Assembly (NCBI GenBank): GCA_963920635.1
Contig: OY987304.1
Span: forward strand, 33,046,365-33,110,364
Source: Pseudeuparius sepicola
Taxonomy: Eukaryota; Arthropoda; Insecta; Coleoptera; Anthribidae
Direction: 5' to 3'
DNA: 64,000 bases
Made by a program: the position numbers and the translations under genes
The notes under the pieces: generated by a model
Told to the model about the DNA's origin: nothing
Seen by the model: the letters and a program-made list of their open reading frames with translations, nothing else
The model's database searches: none
Shown here: in pieces, positions 52,256-63,473 of the stretch
Numbering within the stretch: the stretch's first letter is position 1
Layout: every line of letters begins with the position of its first letter

Positions 52256-53257
52256 TAACCTACGTTGATTTTACGATACATTGAATGGGCAGCTCTACGT
52301 AAATATGTATTAAGTTGTTTTTCCGTTACAATGGACAAGTTTTGTTTTCAAATGAATGCCTTAAGTGTAACATAAAACTTATGTATATCCTACTTTCTAG
52401 TGGAGTTGTATGGCCTTTGTTTATCATCCTGTAAGTTCCTTCATTTAATAAATAATTTAATTTAATATAATAGGTACACAGTTTTCTTTAAAATGATAGT
52501 AGCATTTCCCTTATCTGCTGGGAATATTTTAATTATTCTATCTGATTTAAGTGATCTAATTACTGCTTTTTCTTTTTTTAAATTATTTTACTTCGGGTTA
52601 AAATCTTTTTCTACAATTATTATTGACTTAGTTCCTCAGGTAATATCTAAGCTGTTTCCACCACCGATGCTACTATATCAAGCTTAGAAATGTACGCAAA
52701 AACGGCACCCACCCGTGATCAAAACTTGATCCCTCTGATCATCATTCCAAGTTGATATTCTCTAGCAAAAGGTTGTCGTGGTACTCGATAACGTCTCTCG
52801 AGTTTTGGGGCTTCTATGACCTACACGCCTTCACACTTTCTTCTTCCAGTTTTCTTCTAATTGTGCGCTCACTTATTTGGGTTCCAGGACGTGTTCCAGG
52901 TCGTTTCATGTTTGAACGGCCATGCGACGTCTATTCCTTAATGTTTGCAACACTTAGGTACCTATAAATCGACCATCAAAAGCCGTTAGTTGTCAGAATG
53001 TTCTACCTTGACTTTGTCTTCTTACACTCTACCAGTTTGCCTCCAACGTGCAACATTACTATAGATCATCAATAATTTTGATTTACGAAACATTTCAGCA
53101 AGATCACTGTAAGCTCGATCATTTTCGGTGATTGCTACAGCCCTACAAATATCAGTCTATGCTATATCGCCCATATTGAGACTGTTTCATAATGTAAAAT
53201 AAACCCGGACCGACACTATAGCAAAGACTCGAGAATGACGTCATATTTCATTGTTGC
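52256..53257. other. unannotated DNA
   Basis: A ten-codon stretch TLNGQLYVNM near 52282-52311 resembles mariner transposase but is too short to call. Otherwise nothing recognised. Confidence 0.35.
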
Positions 53258-54306
53258 GAGGCCTACGATAAAGACAGGCCATGGCGCACAAAAATCACGT
53301 GACCATCTTAGTCCGACGTTACATGTCATTTGTCACATAACTGAAAGCGGCAGTTTGGGTTTTGAGAAGTTTTAAATGTTTAAAGTGTTTTTAAACGACT
53401 TACTTTATATTTTAGAAACAAGTTTGTGTCTAGTGCGCGTGTTTACTGGCGGAGGGGAACCGCCCAGGTATTATTATGGCCTCTGGGTGGGAGCCGTGCC
53501 GTCCAGGAGTATTGGTGCCGCTCGCGCCGACGCGTGAGCGCTATAAGGGGAATTCTCCCCCCGGATTGGACATGGACAGTGGATCCATGGAGCTTGAGAC
53601 ACAGACGGGTGAACTTACTTACGGGAAATCCGCGAGTAGTAGTATTTTGTATTCACCATTCACCTTGTGCGAAATAAATCAGTGTTGTAACGTACTTGAG
53701 GATTTTCGTTGTCGGCCCACGCCCTGCTACGGTTCCTATTCGGCCTTTCACGCTGCCGATCAACTGGGACCTCGTCAATATTTACAGTATACTGAGGTGA
53801 GTTTTCATTTTTTTTTCGTAAAAAATAACCTAAATACCAAATATTGGGTTTGTTTATATTATATTTATACATATTACAAAAGCCAGGAAGAAAATATCAC
53901 CATAACAACATTTGCTTTGCTTCGGGATTCGTCAAATTCCAACTGAGATTTAATTTCTAAAAAAACATTTAGTAAGTGTGGCTAACACATTTTAAACAAA
54001 GTGAAACAATTAAAGTGGGCAAAGTTGTTGTGGAAGGAAAATACCTATCGAGAATATCACCTATAAGCTAAAGGAAGGTGCTGTGAGAATGTGCCAAAAT
54101 ATTTGAGTGCAGTGCCTTTTAACTCTCAGCCCAAAAAGCCTGGATGCACAAAACCAATAATGTAATAGATGAAAGAAAACTCGCCAAATTGTTAAGAAAT
54201 TTGTTTTTTTTTTTCTACTTATCTCCAAAAATGCCTTTAGGACTAAGTTGGTCACGTGATACGTGACTATGCGTTAGCGCCATGGCCTGTCTTTATCGTT
54301 GGCCTC
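53258..54306 (+). mobile_element. inverted-repeat element carrying an exon-like frame
   Basis: GAGGCCTACGATAAAGACAG with GCCATGGCGC at 53258-53287 pairs with the inverse at 54278-54306 (GCGCCATGGCC, CTTTATCGTTGGCCTC). Inner TCACGTGACCATCTTAGTCC blocks also pair. The interior holds a GC-rich open frame with a splice-donor site. The superfamily is unknown. It could be a transposon that captured a host gene fragment. Confidence 0.6.
53476..53796 (+). CDS. exon-like open frame of unknown function
   Basis: The ATG at 53476 opens MASGWEPCRPGVLVPLAPTR, continuing through PPGLDMDSGSMELETQTGEL, SSSILYSPFTLCEIN and RPTPCYGSYSAFHAADQLGP to QYLQYTE. There the DNA reads CTGAG|GTGAGTTTTC, a strong splice donor, followed by a T-rich stretch. 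About 107 residues would be encoded. The region is far richer in G and C than its surroundings and amino-acid composition is protein-like, with low-complexity Ser/Glu/Thr. It has no recognisable domain. A second frame at 53426-53677 overlaps, so the choice of frame is uncertain. Confidence 0.35.
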
Positions 54307-56280
54307 GTCATTGTTGTTTGCGTACTGGAGTGGCGCTACTCGACGAAAAAAATGTCGCCTTATTATAGGTTATAGCTCGGGTTATAGGCTTTGAATAAAG
54401 AATCCCAGAATGGAGTCAAAGCTCTATGTGTATTATAAAATACGTGAGACGGAAAACGCCCTAAGTAGTATCCAAGTTTTGGCACAATGTTTTGATATCT
54501 GCCACGGTGATAGGTGTCAGTATGAGGTACTTAGATACTTTTTTGAATTATTACGCTGCTTTTGGCACTTTCCTGATCGCCAAGACAAAATGTTTTAGGA
54601 TAATAAACCATAGGTAAGTAATTTTGTAATTTAAATTAACTTTTGAGGCCATGCACTAAAGTGGTATAGGCGTTTGTGTAGGTAGCTATACTTCTTCATA
54701 TTTAAAATTAGAATTGCCGTATTATCAAGGATTCCTAAACTTAAAGACATAAACGTGCCTTATAATGTTTTGCCTGTAATGTAGGTACTGATTTCACGAA
54801 AAATGGCGATTTCTGCCTCGATTAGTTGGTCGAAACAACTCAAAGGCTCGCTCCACTGTAAAAACGGCATCCAGCCATATGTAGAGACTATATCGGTCCA
54901 GCGTTAAGCTAAAATTGGCTCCTTCCTGGTGTTCTGGTTATAGGGGGTATTTTGCGGTTAGAGGTATGTCATTTTCTGACGTTTAGAATGTGGCATATTT
55001 GAAATATCCAGCTTTTTTACGGTAACGAATTCTCTTTGCGGTCAATATTTCCTAATTTTGTCATATTATTTTAGAGTTTTGATATGGAGACTTGTTTGTG
55101 AAAACCTGAAATTTTCTTGCACATGACATATACGCGCAGACCATTACGTGAATTGCGGAAGAATAAACACTAGGTATTTTGGAATTATGGGATGATCTGT
55201 TCAACCAGTTTTGCAGAAGCGAGAATTCTAAGGCATTATATTTGGGAAGAGTATTTGGAACGTATTCAAAAATTAAAATAGAAAATTTGTTTAAAGCCCC
55301 AAAATGAACCAATGGTACACCACATAAAGAACAAACTGAAAAATCTAACTCGGTCTATACCTACTTACTTTCACTACAACTAGCCATGGACTTCATTTCA
55401 AACCAAAATACTCTTGCTTGCTTTTTAGACCCGCTTTTCTTAAGAAAATGTATGGAAATATGCCGTGTAAACTTGACAAATTAAAGGGACATAACAAACA
55501 AGCATTTTATTTTATTTAGGATATTAAATTTATTCTAGTTACAGATACATTTGCATGTTTTTATTTTATAAAAGATTCTGCAACAATGGTGTTTTTAATA
55601 TTAAACCACCCTGTCAATTTTTTTCGTCTTGTGGCGCCAGTGGCGATCGCTTGAAACAGAGCTATGCACAGTGTTGGTCCAGAATAAAGAGCAAAAACAT
55701 ACCAAATTTAAAGAATTACGTATGAAAGAGCAGCGAAATTTTATAAAGTACGAATGACGAATGGCGAAATTAACAACTATTTACGATTTCACTTTGCTTT
55801 TCACATCAACTAACGTGATTAAAAAATGCAAAATAAACCCCAAATGTAATGACAAATGCATGTCTTTCTAGACCTTAGTAGCACATACAAGAAATAAAAA
55901 AATACCTAATTTCACAAAAAATTTCTGCAGGTGTATCAGTGACTATATCTATAGTCACTGGTATTATATTTTGGGAGAGTATTTTGTAACGTATTAAATT
56001 TTTTGCAGTATATTATTTTTTGTTTGTAATTTTCTTAATATTTTGTCTAAGTTTAGTCTTCTTTTGGTCCAATCTTAATACCCCATATATTTTTTCTCTT
56101 TTCGTTTGCCCATAATAGGACTTCAAGTTTCAATGACCATGTAAAGGACGTCCTAGTTAACGTGATAAATTCGATTTTTTCGGTAATATTCAAAATAAAT
56201 CCAACCCCTAAAAGCTAATCTGTTGCAGTTTCCTTCAAGGAACCCAATGCCGCTAAAAAAAAAATTGGTCCACAAACATA
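54307..56280. other. unannotated DNA with one small palindrome
   Basis: AGTGACTATA-TC-TATAGTCACT at about 55942-55963 resembles the hairpin at 43165-43191. A 62-codon frame at 54410-54598 has no recognised features. Confidence 0.4.
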
Positions 56281-57544
56281 CAGTGTGACCCCTTCTGATG
56301 TTGGACACCCTCATAAAATCTGCAATTTTTGTCCGATTTTAGCCGTTTTTTTTTTTTATAAAAATAGATCACAAAAAACTCTATTTTGGCGCAAAGTTTC
56401 AGATCTTAATCTCAATTTTCAAAGCCTACTATGAATTTTTTTCTAGAAAAAAAAAAAGACGAAAACCCTTTAGCGATTTTTTTATTTAAAATCTGACAAC
56501 ACAGGGTTAATCAGGACACCATGAAATCCCCATATCCCAAATTTAAACAAAAAATACACAGGGATTTATATTCTGCAGGGTGTCAAACTTGAGCAAAATA
56601 GGAATTTTACAGGCATCTGGCGAGTCAAGTGTGCCATGGAATTACTTCGAAACAGTTGGATGGTCAACAGGACCACTCACAGTGTTGTTGTACAAAGATT
56701 CAACACAAAAATATACAGGGTATTTTTCTTTCGACCATCTCAAAATGCTGAATTTTTATGAAACTTTATACTGGTCATGAGTGAACTGTAATTATTGAAA
56801 AAAACATTAACAAACACAAAAGTAATTTATTTCTTTACAAAATACCAACTAACAAATAAAAAAAAAACATTTAAATTATTTGGACCACACTCAATAGACC
56901 TTTCTCAACAAAGTCACTGTCTAAGATGATACATTTCTGTGTGTGTCCTGTTGTGGCACACCAGCCACCTTAACGCATATGGATCTACTGACTGGTAGGC
57001 TTCTGTATTTTTAGACTTAGTTCGTTTATAGTGGCTGGGGCGGTTTTGATGATATACTCGATTTGAAGTTCAAAAAAATTCGGTACCTTCAGATGGCACA
57101 GAGAAAGACACTCTGTATATTTTTGAATTAGATCTTTGCGCACCAACACTTTGAGTGGTCCTGTTGACCATTCAACTGTTTTGAGGGGATTCCATGGCAC
57201 ACTTGACTTGCCAAATGCCTTTAAAATTCCTATTTTGCTCAACTTTGAGAACCCGCAGGAAGGAACTCCCTGTATATTTTTTATTAAAATTTGGTATGTT
57301 ACGGTTTCAGGGTGTCCTGATGAACGCTGTGTTGTCAGATTTTAAATAGAAAAATCGCTAAAGGGTTTTCGTCTTTTTTTTACTAGAAAAAAATTCATAG
57401 TAGGCCTTGAAAATTGAGATTAAGATTTGGAACTTTGCGCCACAATAGAGTTTTTTGTGATCTATTTTTAGAAAAAAAAAAACGGCTAAAATCGGACAAT
57501 AATTACAGATTTTATGAGGGTGTCCAACATCAGAATGGGTCAGT
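56281..57544 (-). mobile_element. mariner foldback, multi-end family, copy C
   Basis: CAGTGTGACCCCTTCTGATG at the left pairs with CATCAGAATGGGTCAGTTA at the right. The outer arm differs from copies A and B, but the inner blocks (TTTATTTAAAATCTGAC, TGAGCAAAATAGGAATTTT, AACAGGACCACTCA, ATACAGGGTATTTTTC) follow the same order. The loop transposase remnant is on the minus strand, so the core is inverted relative to A and B. Confidence 0.8.
56871..57058 (-). pseudogene. mariner transposase tail remnant (copy C)
   Basis: The minus strand reads YIIKTAPATINELSLKIQKP, stops, then QKCIILDSDFVEKGLLSVV and a stop. T-x-P-A-T-I-x-E-L...C-I-x-L-D-x-D-F-V-E is the usual C-terminal layout of mariner transposases. 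This copy is the clearest of the three and supports the reading of the other two. Confidence 0.6.
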
Positions 57545-57549
57545 TATAA

Positions 57550-58320
57550 TAGTCAAAAAACTGATTTTCACAAAAATGCATGATTTACATTTATTTATAG
57601 AAAGTTAATGTGACAAAAAATAAATATCATTAAATAAATATTATTGACCGGGTTTTGAATATATGGCCACGTTGGTCAGGCGAATATAGACTCATGGATT
57701 CGATTAGTTCCACTGTGTATTGAAAATGGTGTCAATAACTTCGAACAGTTGCTGTGGCATTCTTTCAATACATACTTAGACATTTATGATTTTAATTTTG
57801 TTCTTGTATCCTGTATATTTCGGAAACTAAAAACTTTTATTAAATTTTTTTCATTATTTCCTAGTAATTTCTTGACAAAAGCTGCTATTTTCCAAGTTTA
57901 TGCGTATAAGTTAAGAATCACCCTGTATACTATACTTCTGGGGTTAGAACCTGTATTTGGGTTTCTATCAAAAGTATACGCCCTCTGATGTCCCATGCTG
58001 GTGTCCTCTGTACCTTTAGCGCTTCTCCTAGACAAACCATGTGAGACCGAGGCCGCTTTGATGTCCACGCCTTGGGAAAACGCGAATTTAATGTGTCAGT
58101 AATTGGCAATTAGTGTATTTATGATCTGCCCCCGAATCCAGGATCCAGAAGCCGCCCCAATGACTAAACATGAAGTGGACTTGCGCGGCGTTGTAGATAT
58201 TGAGGAAACGCTCCAGACTAAGAACCGCGACTGAGAAAGGCGAGAAATCCACAATATTAATATCACATTTCGTTAGTTAAAACTTAGGCAGAGAACATTT
58301 CTATTTAGAGAATTTGAAAC
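57550..58320. other. unannotated; GC-richer second half
   Basis: 57990-58240 is less AT-rich than its neighbours. It may be part of the adjacent decayed LINEs, but I could not assign it. Confidence 0.35.
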
Positions 58321-58324
58321 GATA

Positions 58325-58900
58325 TGTTAATCGACAACAGTTTCAATGTTCTCTTTTAAACTGATAGATGAGAGAGATGCATTCAAAGCACTTACCCAAA
58401 TAAAATCTGTATCAACTGGTATTGACGGCATCAGCATAGAAGAATCTACTACGATAGATTCTTCTATGGCATTAGTGTCTCTACATATTATTATGTTGAA
58501 AATTTGATGATCCTGTACATACTCATACTCATACGCTTGGTGCACATAATTAGCTGCTTTATTTTACAACAGCTTTTGATATCTTGAACCACGAATTATT
58601 ATCATCCTAAAATAAACACACTTGCCATCTTGGAATTTATCCATATATAAAAACATCTGCCAAAAATCTAGGGTTGATAATCGACAATGGTTTCAGACAC
58701 ATCCTGCACACTAATAATTGTATGAGATGAGCATACTATACACGAATTTAAAAATTCTTGAACCACACCGCCACTATCTCATCCAATAAAATAAAAACCA
58801 TTGCCGGAAATTTCTTTGTGCGGCAAACCCTCCCAATTGAACATTGATCTGGCATATAAATTGTTTAAACAACGTCTAAATTTTACTCAATAATAGGCAT
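58325..58900 (+). pseudogene. decayed CR1/L2-type LINE reverse transcriptase
   Basis: Short plus-strand pieces in changing frames encode RDAFKALTQIKSVSTGIDGI (the RT 'K-S-x-x-x-G-x-D-G-I' block), then TAFDILNHELL (motif A, normally FSKAFDTLNHELL), then SAKNLGLIIDNGF (thumb region 'A-K-N-L-G-L'). The order is correct but motifs B and C are missing, so large internal parts are deleted. This element is much older than the LINE at 38-42.5 kb. Confidence 0.6.
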
Positions 58901-58965
58901 ACTATTATTAGATATTATCGACTTAGGTAAAAGGCATTCGCACTCCCTCTACGGGGAACATTGAC

Positions 58966-59560
58966 TTAGGTGACATTGATGTTGTTGGACGTTCCCGCAT
59001 TCCCCATGAATTTCCTGACTGTTCTGGCTGTCGCAAGTAGTACCGCTTTCTGCATGGACCTGTAAAGATTATCAGTTAGACTCAGCTCTTTGATGTTTCT
59101 CAGCAAACTTTTTGGAATAACACCATTTGTTGACACGATGATTGGAACCGTCTGAACGTTCTCCATTTCCCATTGCCTTTTAATCTTCTAAGTCTCTGTA
59201 CATTGCGATCTTCTCGGCCTGCTTCACACGCAGGTTGTTGTTGTTTGGGATGGCCACATCAATCAGAGTTGTCTTCCTAGAAATTTTATCAACTGTTATA
59301 AGGTCCGGCTTGTTATGGGCAACTCGTTGATCTGTCAGAACTGTACGATCCCAGTATATCTTGTAGTTGCTGTTTTCAATAACAGGCTCCGGTGTGTATA
59401 GCTGTAATATGGGACCCTTTCTGCCTGCACAAGCTGCATTTTTCGACAGTTCCTGGTGCAACCGAATCGTGTCGTTCCTTATATTCCGTTCATGCGAACA
59501 TCTGACATCCTAATGTTATGTGCTGGATTGTTTCTGAAGTTTGGCACCCCTATCTCTATC
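58966..59560 (-). pseudogene. R4-like C-terminal zinc motif and REL endonuclease
   Basis: TSETIQHITLGCQMFA (the E-T-x-x-H-I-x-x-x-C zinc-binding block) is followed, after frame changes, by ILTDQRVAHN-like sequence, KPDLITVDKISRKTTLIDVA and IPNNNNLRVKQAEKI. The K-P-D...L-I-D-V-A-I-P...K order gives the PD-(D/E)xK-type nuclease of R2/R4 elements, which cuts the target DNA. It ends with QTVPIIVSTNGVIPKSLLRN and a short tail at 58966. Confidence 0.8.
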
Positions 59561-60250
59561 TGTCGTCCACTACCGATGCGTCTCCTAAAATGAATTTTAG
59601 GTAGTTGCGAGTTGGTATAACCTGATCTTGTATGGCCAGTAGGAAGCCAAAGCCGAGGTCAGCCAATAGTTCGACGCTAACTTGTCGACATGTTGATGGT
59701 TAACCTCATTAGGATGCCTCCCGTGCAGCGACTTCTCCAACCACAACTGTAGTTTATCATTGTCGGTTCGGTGGTGATTTTGATGCTCGTGTTCCCTCAG
59801 ACGTAGCGGTGTTGAAATGTCTGTGTTGGCCTGCATGTGGAAATAATTACGCAGATTTAATATTTGTCGGTCCAATTGCTTGTTGAGGTCTGCCAAACCT
59901 CTTCCTCCTAGTTGACGTGGCAGAGTTGTTCTTTCTACGACGCTACGGGGATAGTGTCGTAACTTTTCGCTGCAGGTTGTTGATGTCCGTGTTGGTCGAA
60001 TTCACTATTCCGAAAGAATAGCTGAGTATAGAGCACGCATACGTGTTTAGGGCCTTAAACAAATTCCTGCTGTTAAGATCAGTTCGCACTACTTGTCTTA
60101 CTCTCTGATGAATTCATTCGTTAAATCGATCTTCGTTGTTCGAGGGTCTATCCTTTGAGCTTGTTTCATCCCGAGATACTTGTATGTATCCCCCATGCTC
60201 ATTGATTCGATCTCCTGGCCGTCCTGCATCTCGTGTTCGCCTTGTTCGAG

Positions 60251-61354
60251 CTATCCCCCGACGATGTTAAGGGTGCGGCACTTGTCCAGTGCAAACTGCA
60301 TTCCAATGTCCCTGGAGAACTCCTCTACAATTTTAAGCATTTGCGTTAGTTGGTTCTTGGTTGCGGCCATTACGTTTAAATCATTCATGTATAGCAGGTG
60401 ATTCAACTTGATGGCTTCTGCGATGTTGCTTTTGATAGCGAAGCCGTATTTAGTAGAGTTCAACCGATGTGATAGGGGGTTCATCGCCATGCAGAACCAC
60501 AGTGGACTGAGTGAATCTCCTTGAAAAATCCCTCTTCGGATGTTGATTGTGTCGGTCTCGATGTTGCGCTTGTAAGTTGTATCTTAGTGCGCTAGGTTGT
60601 CATATCGTGTTCTAAAAAGGAAACTGTACCTATGATGACCTCCTACAGCTTTAAGATACCTGTGAGCCACTAGTGAGGTACGGAATCAAATGATTTTTGT
60701 AGTCCACATAAGCCATGTAGAAGTTGCTCTTTGCATCCCATTGCGCTCTTCGCGCAGCCCTTCTGCTGCATTGCCATGATGTTGTTCCGCTCGCAGTGAG
60801 CATATATTCGTTGCGTAAGGCAAGATGTGATTATTTTGTACAGCGTAGGCAGGCAGGTTATTGGGCGGTACTTGGCAGGGTTATCTGTATTCCGCTGGTT
60901 TTTTGGTAACAGGTACGTTGCACCCTGCGTAAGAAACAATGTCATTTTCAGAGGATCGAGCAAAACTTCATTAATTAAGGTAGTTAGTTGTTCATGCGTG
61001 CACCACAATTTCTTAATCCAATAATTTTGGAGATGATCTGGACATGGTGCCTTCCAGTTGTGGGAATTCTTAATGACATTGGAGACCTCATCGGTTGTGA
61101 ATTGCTCGTGTTGCATCTGGCTATAGTTTTGGCCCATTTCGCGTTCTTCACTGATCCAGCTGGCACTGACATTGCATGGACCTGGTGGCGCAATATGATT
61201 TCTCCAGAAACCGTCAACCTGTTCTCTGCTAGGGTAACTCGTATTTGTGGCATCGGCGCTAGAATTCAAAGTACGGTAGAAATTTTTTCTGATCGTTCGA
61301 AGACTTGTTGTCTCTTTCCTGTTGTAACTAGCCTTGTATCTCCTCAGAGGCCCT
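60251..61354 (-). pseudogene. R4-like reverse transcriptase, frameshifted
   Basis: The first frame gives PLRRYKASYNRKETTSLRTI, then NWKAPCPDHLQNYWIKKL (RT block 'W-K-A-x-G-x-D'), then NPAKYRPITCLPTLYKIITS and QKSFDSVPH (motif A). After a frame break come RRGIFQGDSLSPLWF (motif B) and LLYMNDLNVMA. In the last, the catalytic YMDD box has become YMND, a change that would abolish or reduce polymerase activity. It ends in FALDKCRTLNIVGG. Confidence 0.8.
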
Positions 61355-61380
61355 GAGAAAACAGAAAGTTTTTGTTTTAT

Positions 61381-61625
61381 TTATTATTTTCGAATTAAGG
61401 GCGCACGCCTGGGTTTATCGTTACTGTTTTTTTACAAATTCCAACTATACTCCATTTATTTTATAAAGTTAGTAAATGTAAACAAAACCACGCGAAAGCT
61501 GAATTTCACAGGACTGCAATAAGGATCACGCAGAGGGCGTGGATATATGGTTCTAGTTCTTTACTGAGGAGAACTGCGGGTTGGAGGTGCCACACATTTA
61601 TATCTGCACTCTTTATATTTATTGA
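61381..61625. other. spacer
   Basis: No feature recognised. Confidence 0.4.
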
Positions 61626-63473
61626 CCCAAGTAACATTTTAAATTCCAAACGCTCTTGAACAGTTTTATAACAGTTTTAATGTGACTTAGATGAGTCAAA
61701 GATATTTAACAAAGCCAGGATAAATGCAAAACACACTTAGGGCATGACGGTTTTATAATTAAGTTTTATAGCAGTCCTCCAGATATATTTTATAAGAGAC
61801 AATACTCTTATAGTGAATGTTCTCTTGTAAATGCTTTCTTAATGGGGTTTAGAAAGTCCTTATAAAACTTTCTTACCTTAAAGTGGCTTTCAATTCAAAG
61901 TAGCTTTATTATGTCTGAAATACGTGCAATATGGCTTTATGGTAGCATCAATAACTGGTTTTGTAACGCCCTTATAGAACATAAAAAAGCTAATAGTTGA
62001 AGGTTTTATATGTTTACCTTCAAAGAAAGCAACTATTCTATTATAAATCCAAATGTTCTTTATATTTCCTGCATAAAACTTCATTATTATTAAAACGGTT
62101 CGTTAAAATTATGTTCTCTTAGAATTCGTTCAATGAAACATGTCTAATTTTTTTGGATAAGTGGGCGGTTGTGAAGAAAAGTGGGACATTTCATAAAAAA
62201 TGGAAGAAGGAAAACGAAATTATAAGTGTACATCTCTATAGGCACCCTCAACCATCGTCCATCTGTGACTCCCGGTTTAAAGTTCTGTGCCTGTGATAGT
62301 CGATGCTTCCCATAACCTCTTCAATTATGTTTGACACACGAAAAAAACCTCCTGCAGTGTGGTATACTTATAATCTAAATTTTGAGGTTAATGTTTGTTT
62401 CGCAAACGCGCAAGTGTCAAGATTATCAAAAAACCATCATAAAACTAAGTAGCTTTATGACGTACTTGTGTAAAGCCAAAAGGCTCTGAAATAGGGTGAA
62501 CTGATTTGTACACAGCAAAATCTCCCCGAAAGGTGCAAATTGATCTTATAAGTATCGTCATTAAATGCAATATTAAACATAATTAGTTTTAATATGACTG
62601 AACTTAAGTAAATTTGGTTTTGTGATATCGTTTATCGTTGCCTATTACATTTATGAAGAAGAGGCCATTTTTGTTCAATAGACAAGCCAAGATGAAATGC
62701 ATGTTGGCTGCCATATTGGACTATTTGTTAAATGAAAAGTTGAATATTATGGATTTTCTGGTACAAAAATTAAAAAAAAAATCCGTTTTATTAAAATAAT
62801 TACCAGAACAAGGCTGTATTTCTGAAAATCAGACCCATTCGAATTTTTAAAATATTCTGAAAAAAAATCACAAAGCGAAATTTCTTTGACTTTTATAGGC
62901 CCTTTAATTTTCCGGGCCTATCCTATGCTACTTTATCAGAAAACTAAGCTTCGTTTGATATTTTGAGTAGGGAATCAGGCGTAAAGGTGATGATAAAATT
63001 CTGGGGAATACAATATACAATAATTGTATCCTATTTTATAAAACCATATTGAATCTTTGGAGACATATAGAATGTCTAGCTCAAAGACGTATGACGCGGA
63101 CGCGGATATAATATTATTTAATCTTGTTTATGGAATCTTATAAAATAAAAGATACTTTCAATGAGCTTCATAAATTTGCAATAAAACTGAAAAGTGTAGT
63201 TGTCCTTATAGAAGTTTTATGGATGTTTTAAGACAGGTTTTATAGTAAACTTGTAGTCGTTGTTAAAATATTTCGGTCCAAAGCAAGTATGTCTTAAAGA
63301 AGTTTTATAATTTTACTCTTAGAGCTTCTATAACATTCTCCACTTTTGACTTAAAGATGTTTTATCGTAGCTCTCAGGATATCCTGCAGGCAAAACAGTT
63401 TTAATCCGCACCTTTGAAAAATGGTTTTATAGCTATCTTGCATGCCATAATAAAACTTAAAATGTTACTTGGG
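61626..63473. mobile_element. unclassified DNA element, CCCAAGTAACAT ends, copy 3
   Basis: CCCAAGTAACATTTTAAATT at the left pairs with CTTAAAATGTTACTTGGG at the right: 17 bp of inverted match at the tips, then long sub-terminal regions full of GTTTTATAA and TTATAAAAC motifs in both directions. About 1.85 kb. Block order matches copy 1 (15527-17880) at both ends. The centre includes the GTGAAGAAAAGTGGGAC segment that in copy 1 is part of a short reading frame. No transposase recognised. Confidence 0.75.

Larger units (their letters stand above)
58960..61380 (-). mobile_element. R4/Dong-like LINE relic with restriction-like endonuclease
   Basis: On the minus strand, in order: N-terminal and RT part (about 61354-60670), RT palm (about 60560-60251), a linker (59896-59597), a C-x-x-x...H-x-x-x-x-C segment (about 59555-59461), a restriction-like endonuclease (59461-59180) and a C-terminal tail (59166-58966). 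Several frameshifts separate them. R2/R4-clade LINEs use this RT-then-REL-endonuclease order and often insert at specific sites. Both tips are uncertain. Confidence 0.75.

Noticed and set aside
52282..52311. TLNGQLYVNM, similar to a mariner transposase segment
   Set aside because: Only ten residues, with no further similarity on either side.
53426..53677. Alternative 83-codon frame in the exon-like region
   Set aside because: It overlaps the 53476 frame in another phase, is Trp/Arg-rich and does not reach the splice donor.
57990..58240. Possible extra piece of the R4-like LINE on the minus strand (TPAWDIRGR-like)
   Set aside because: The resemblance is a few residues and the position would be out of order; kept as unannotated.
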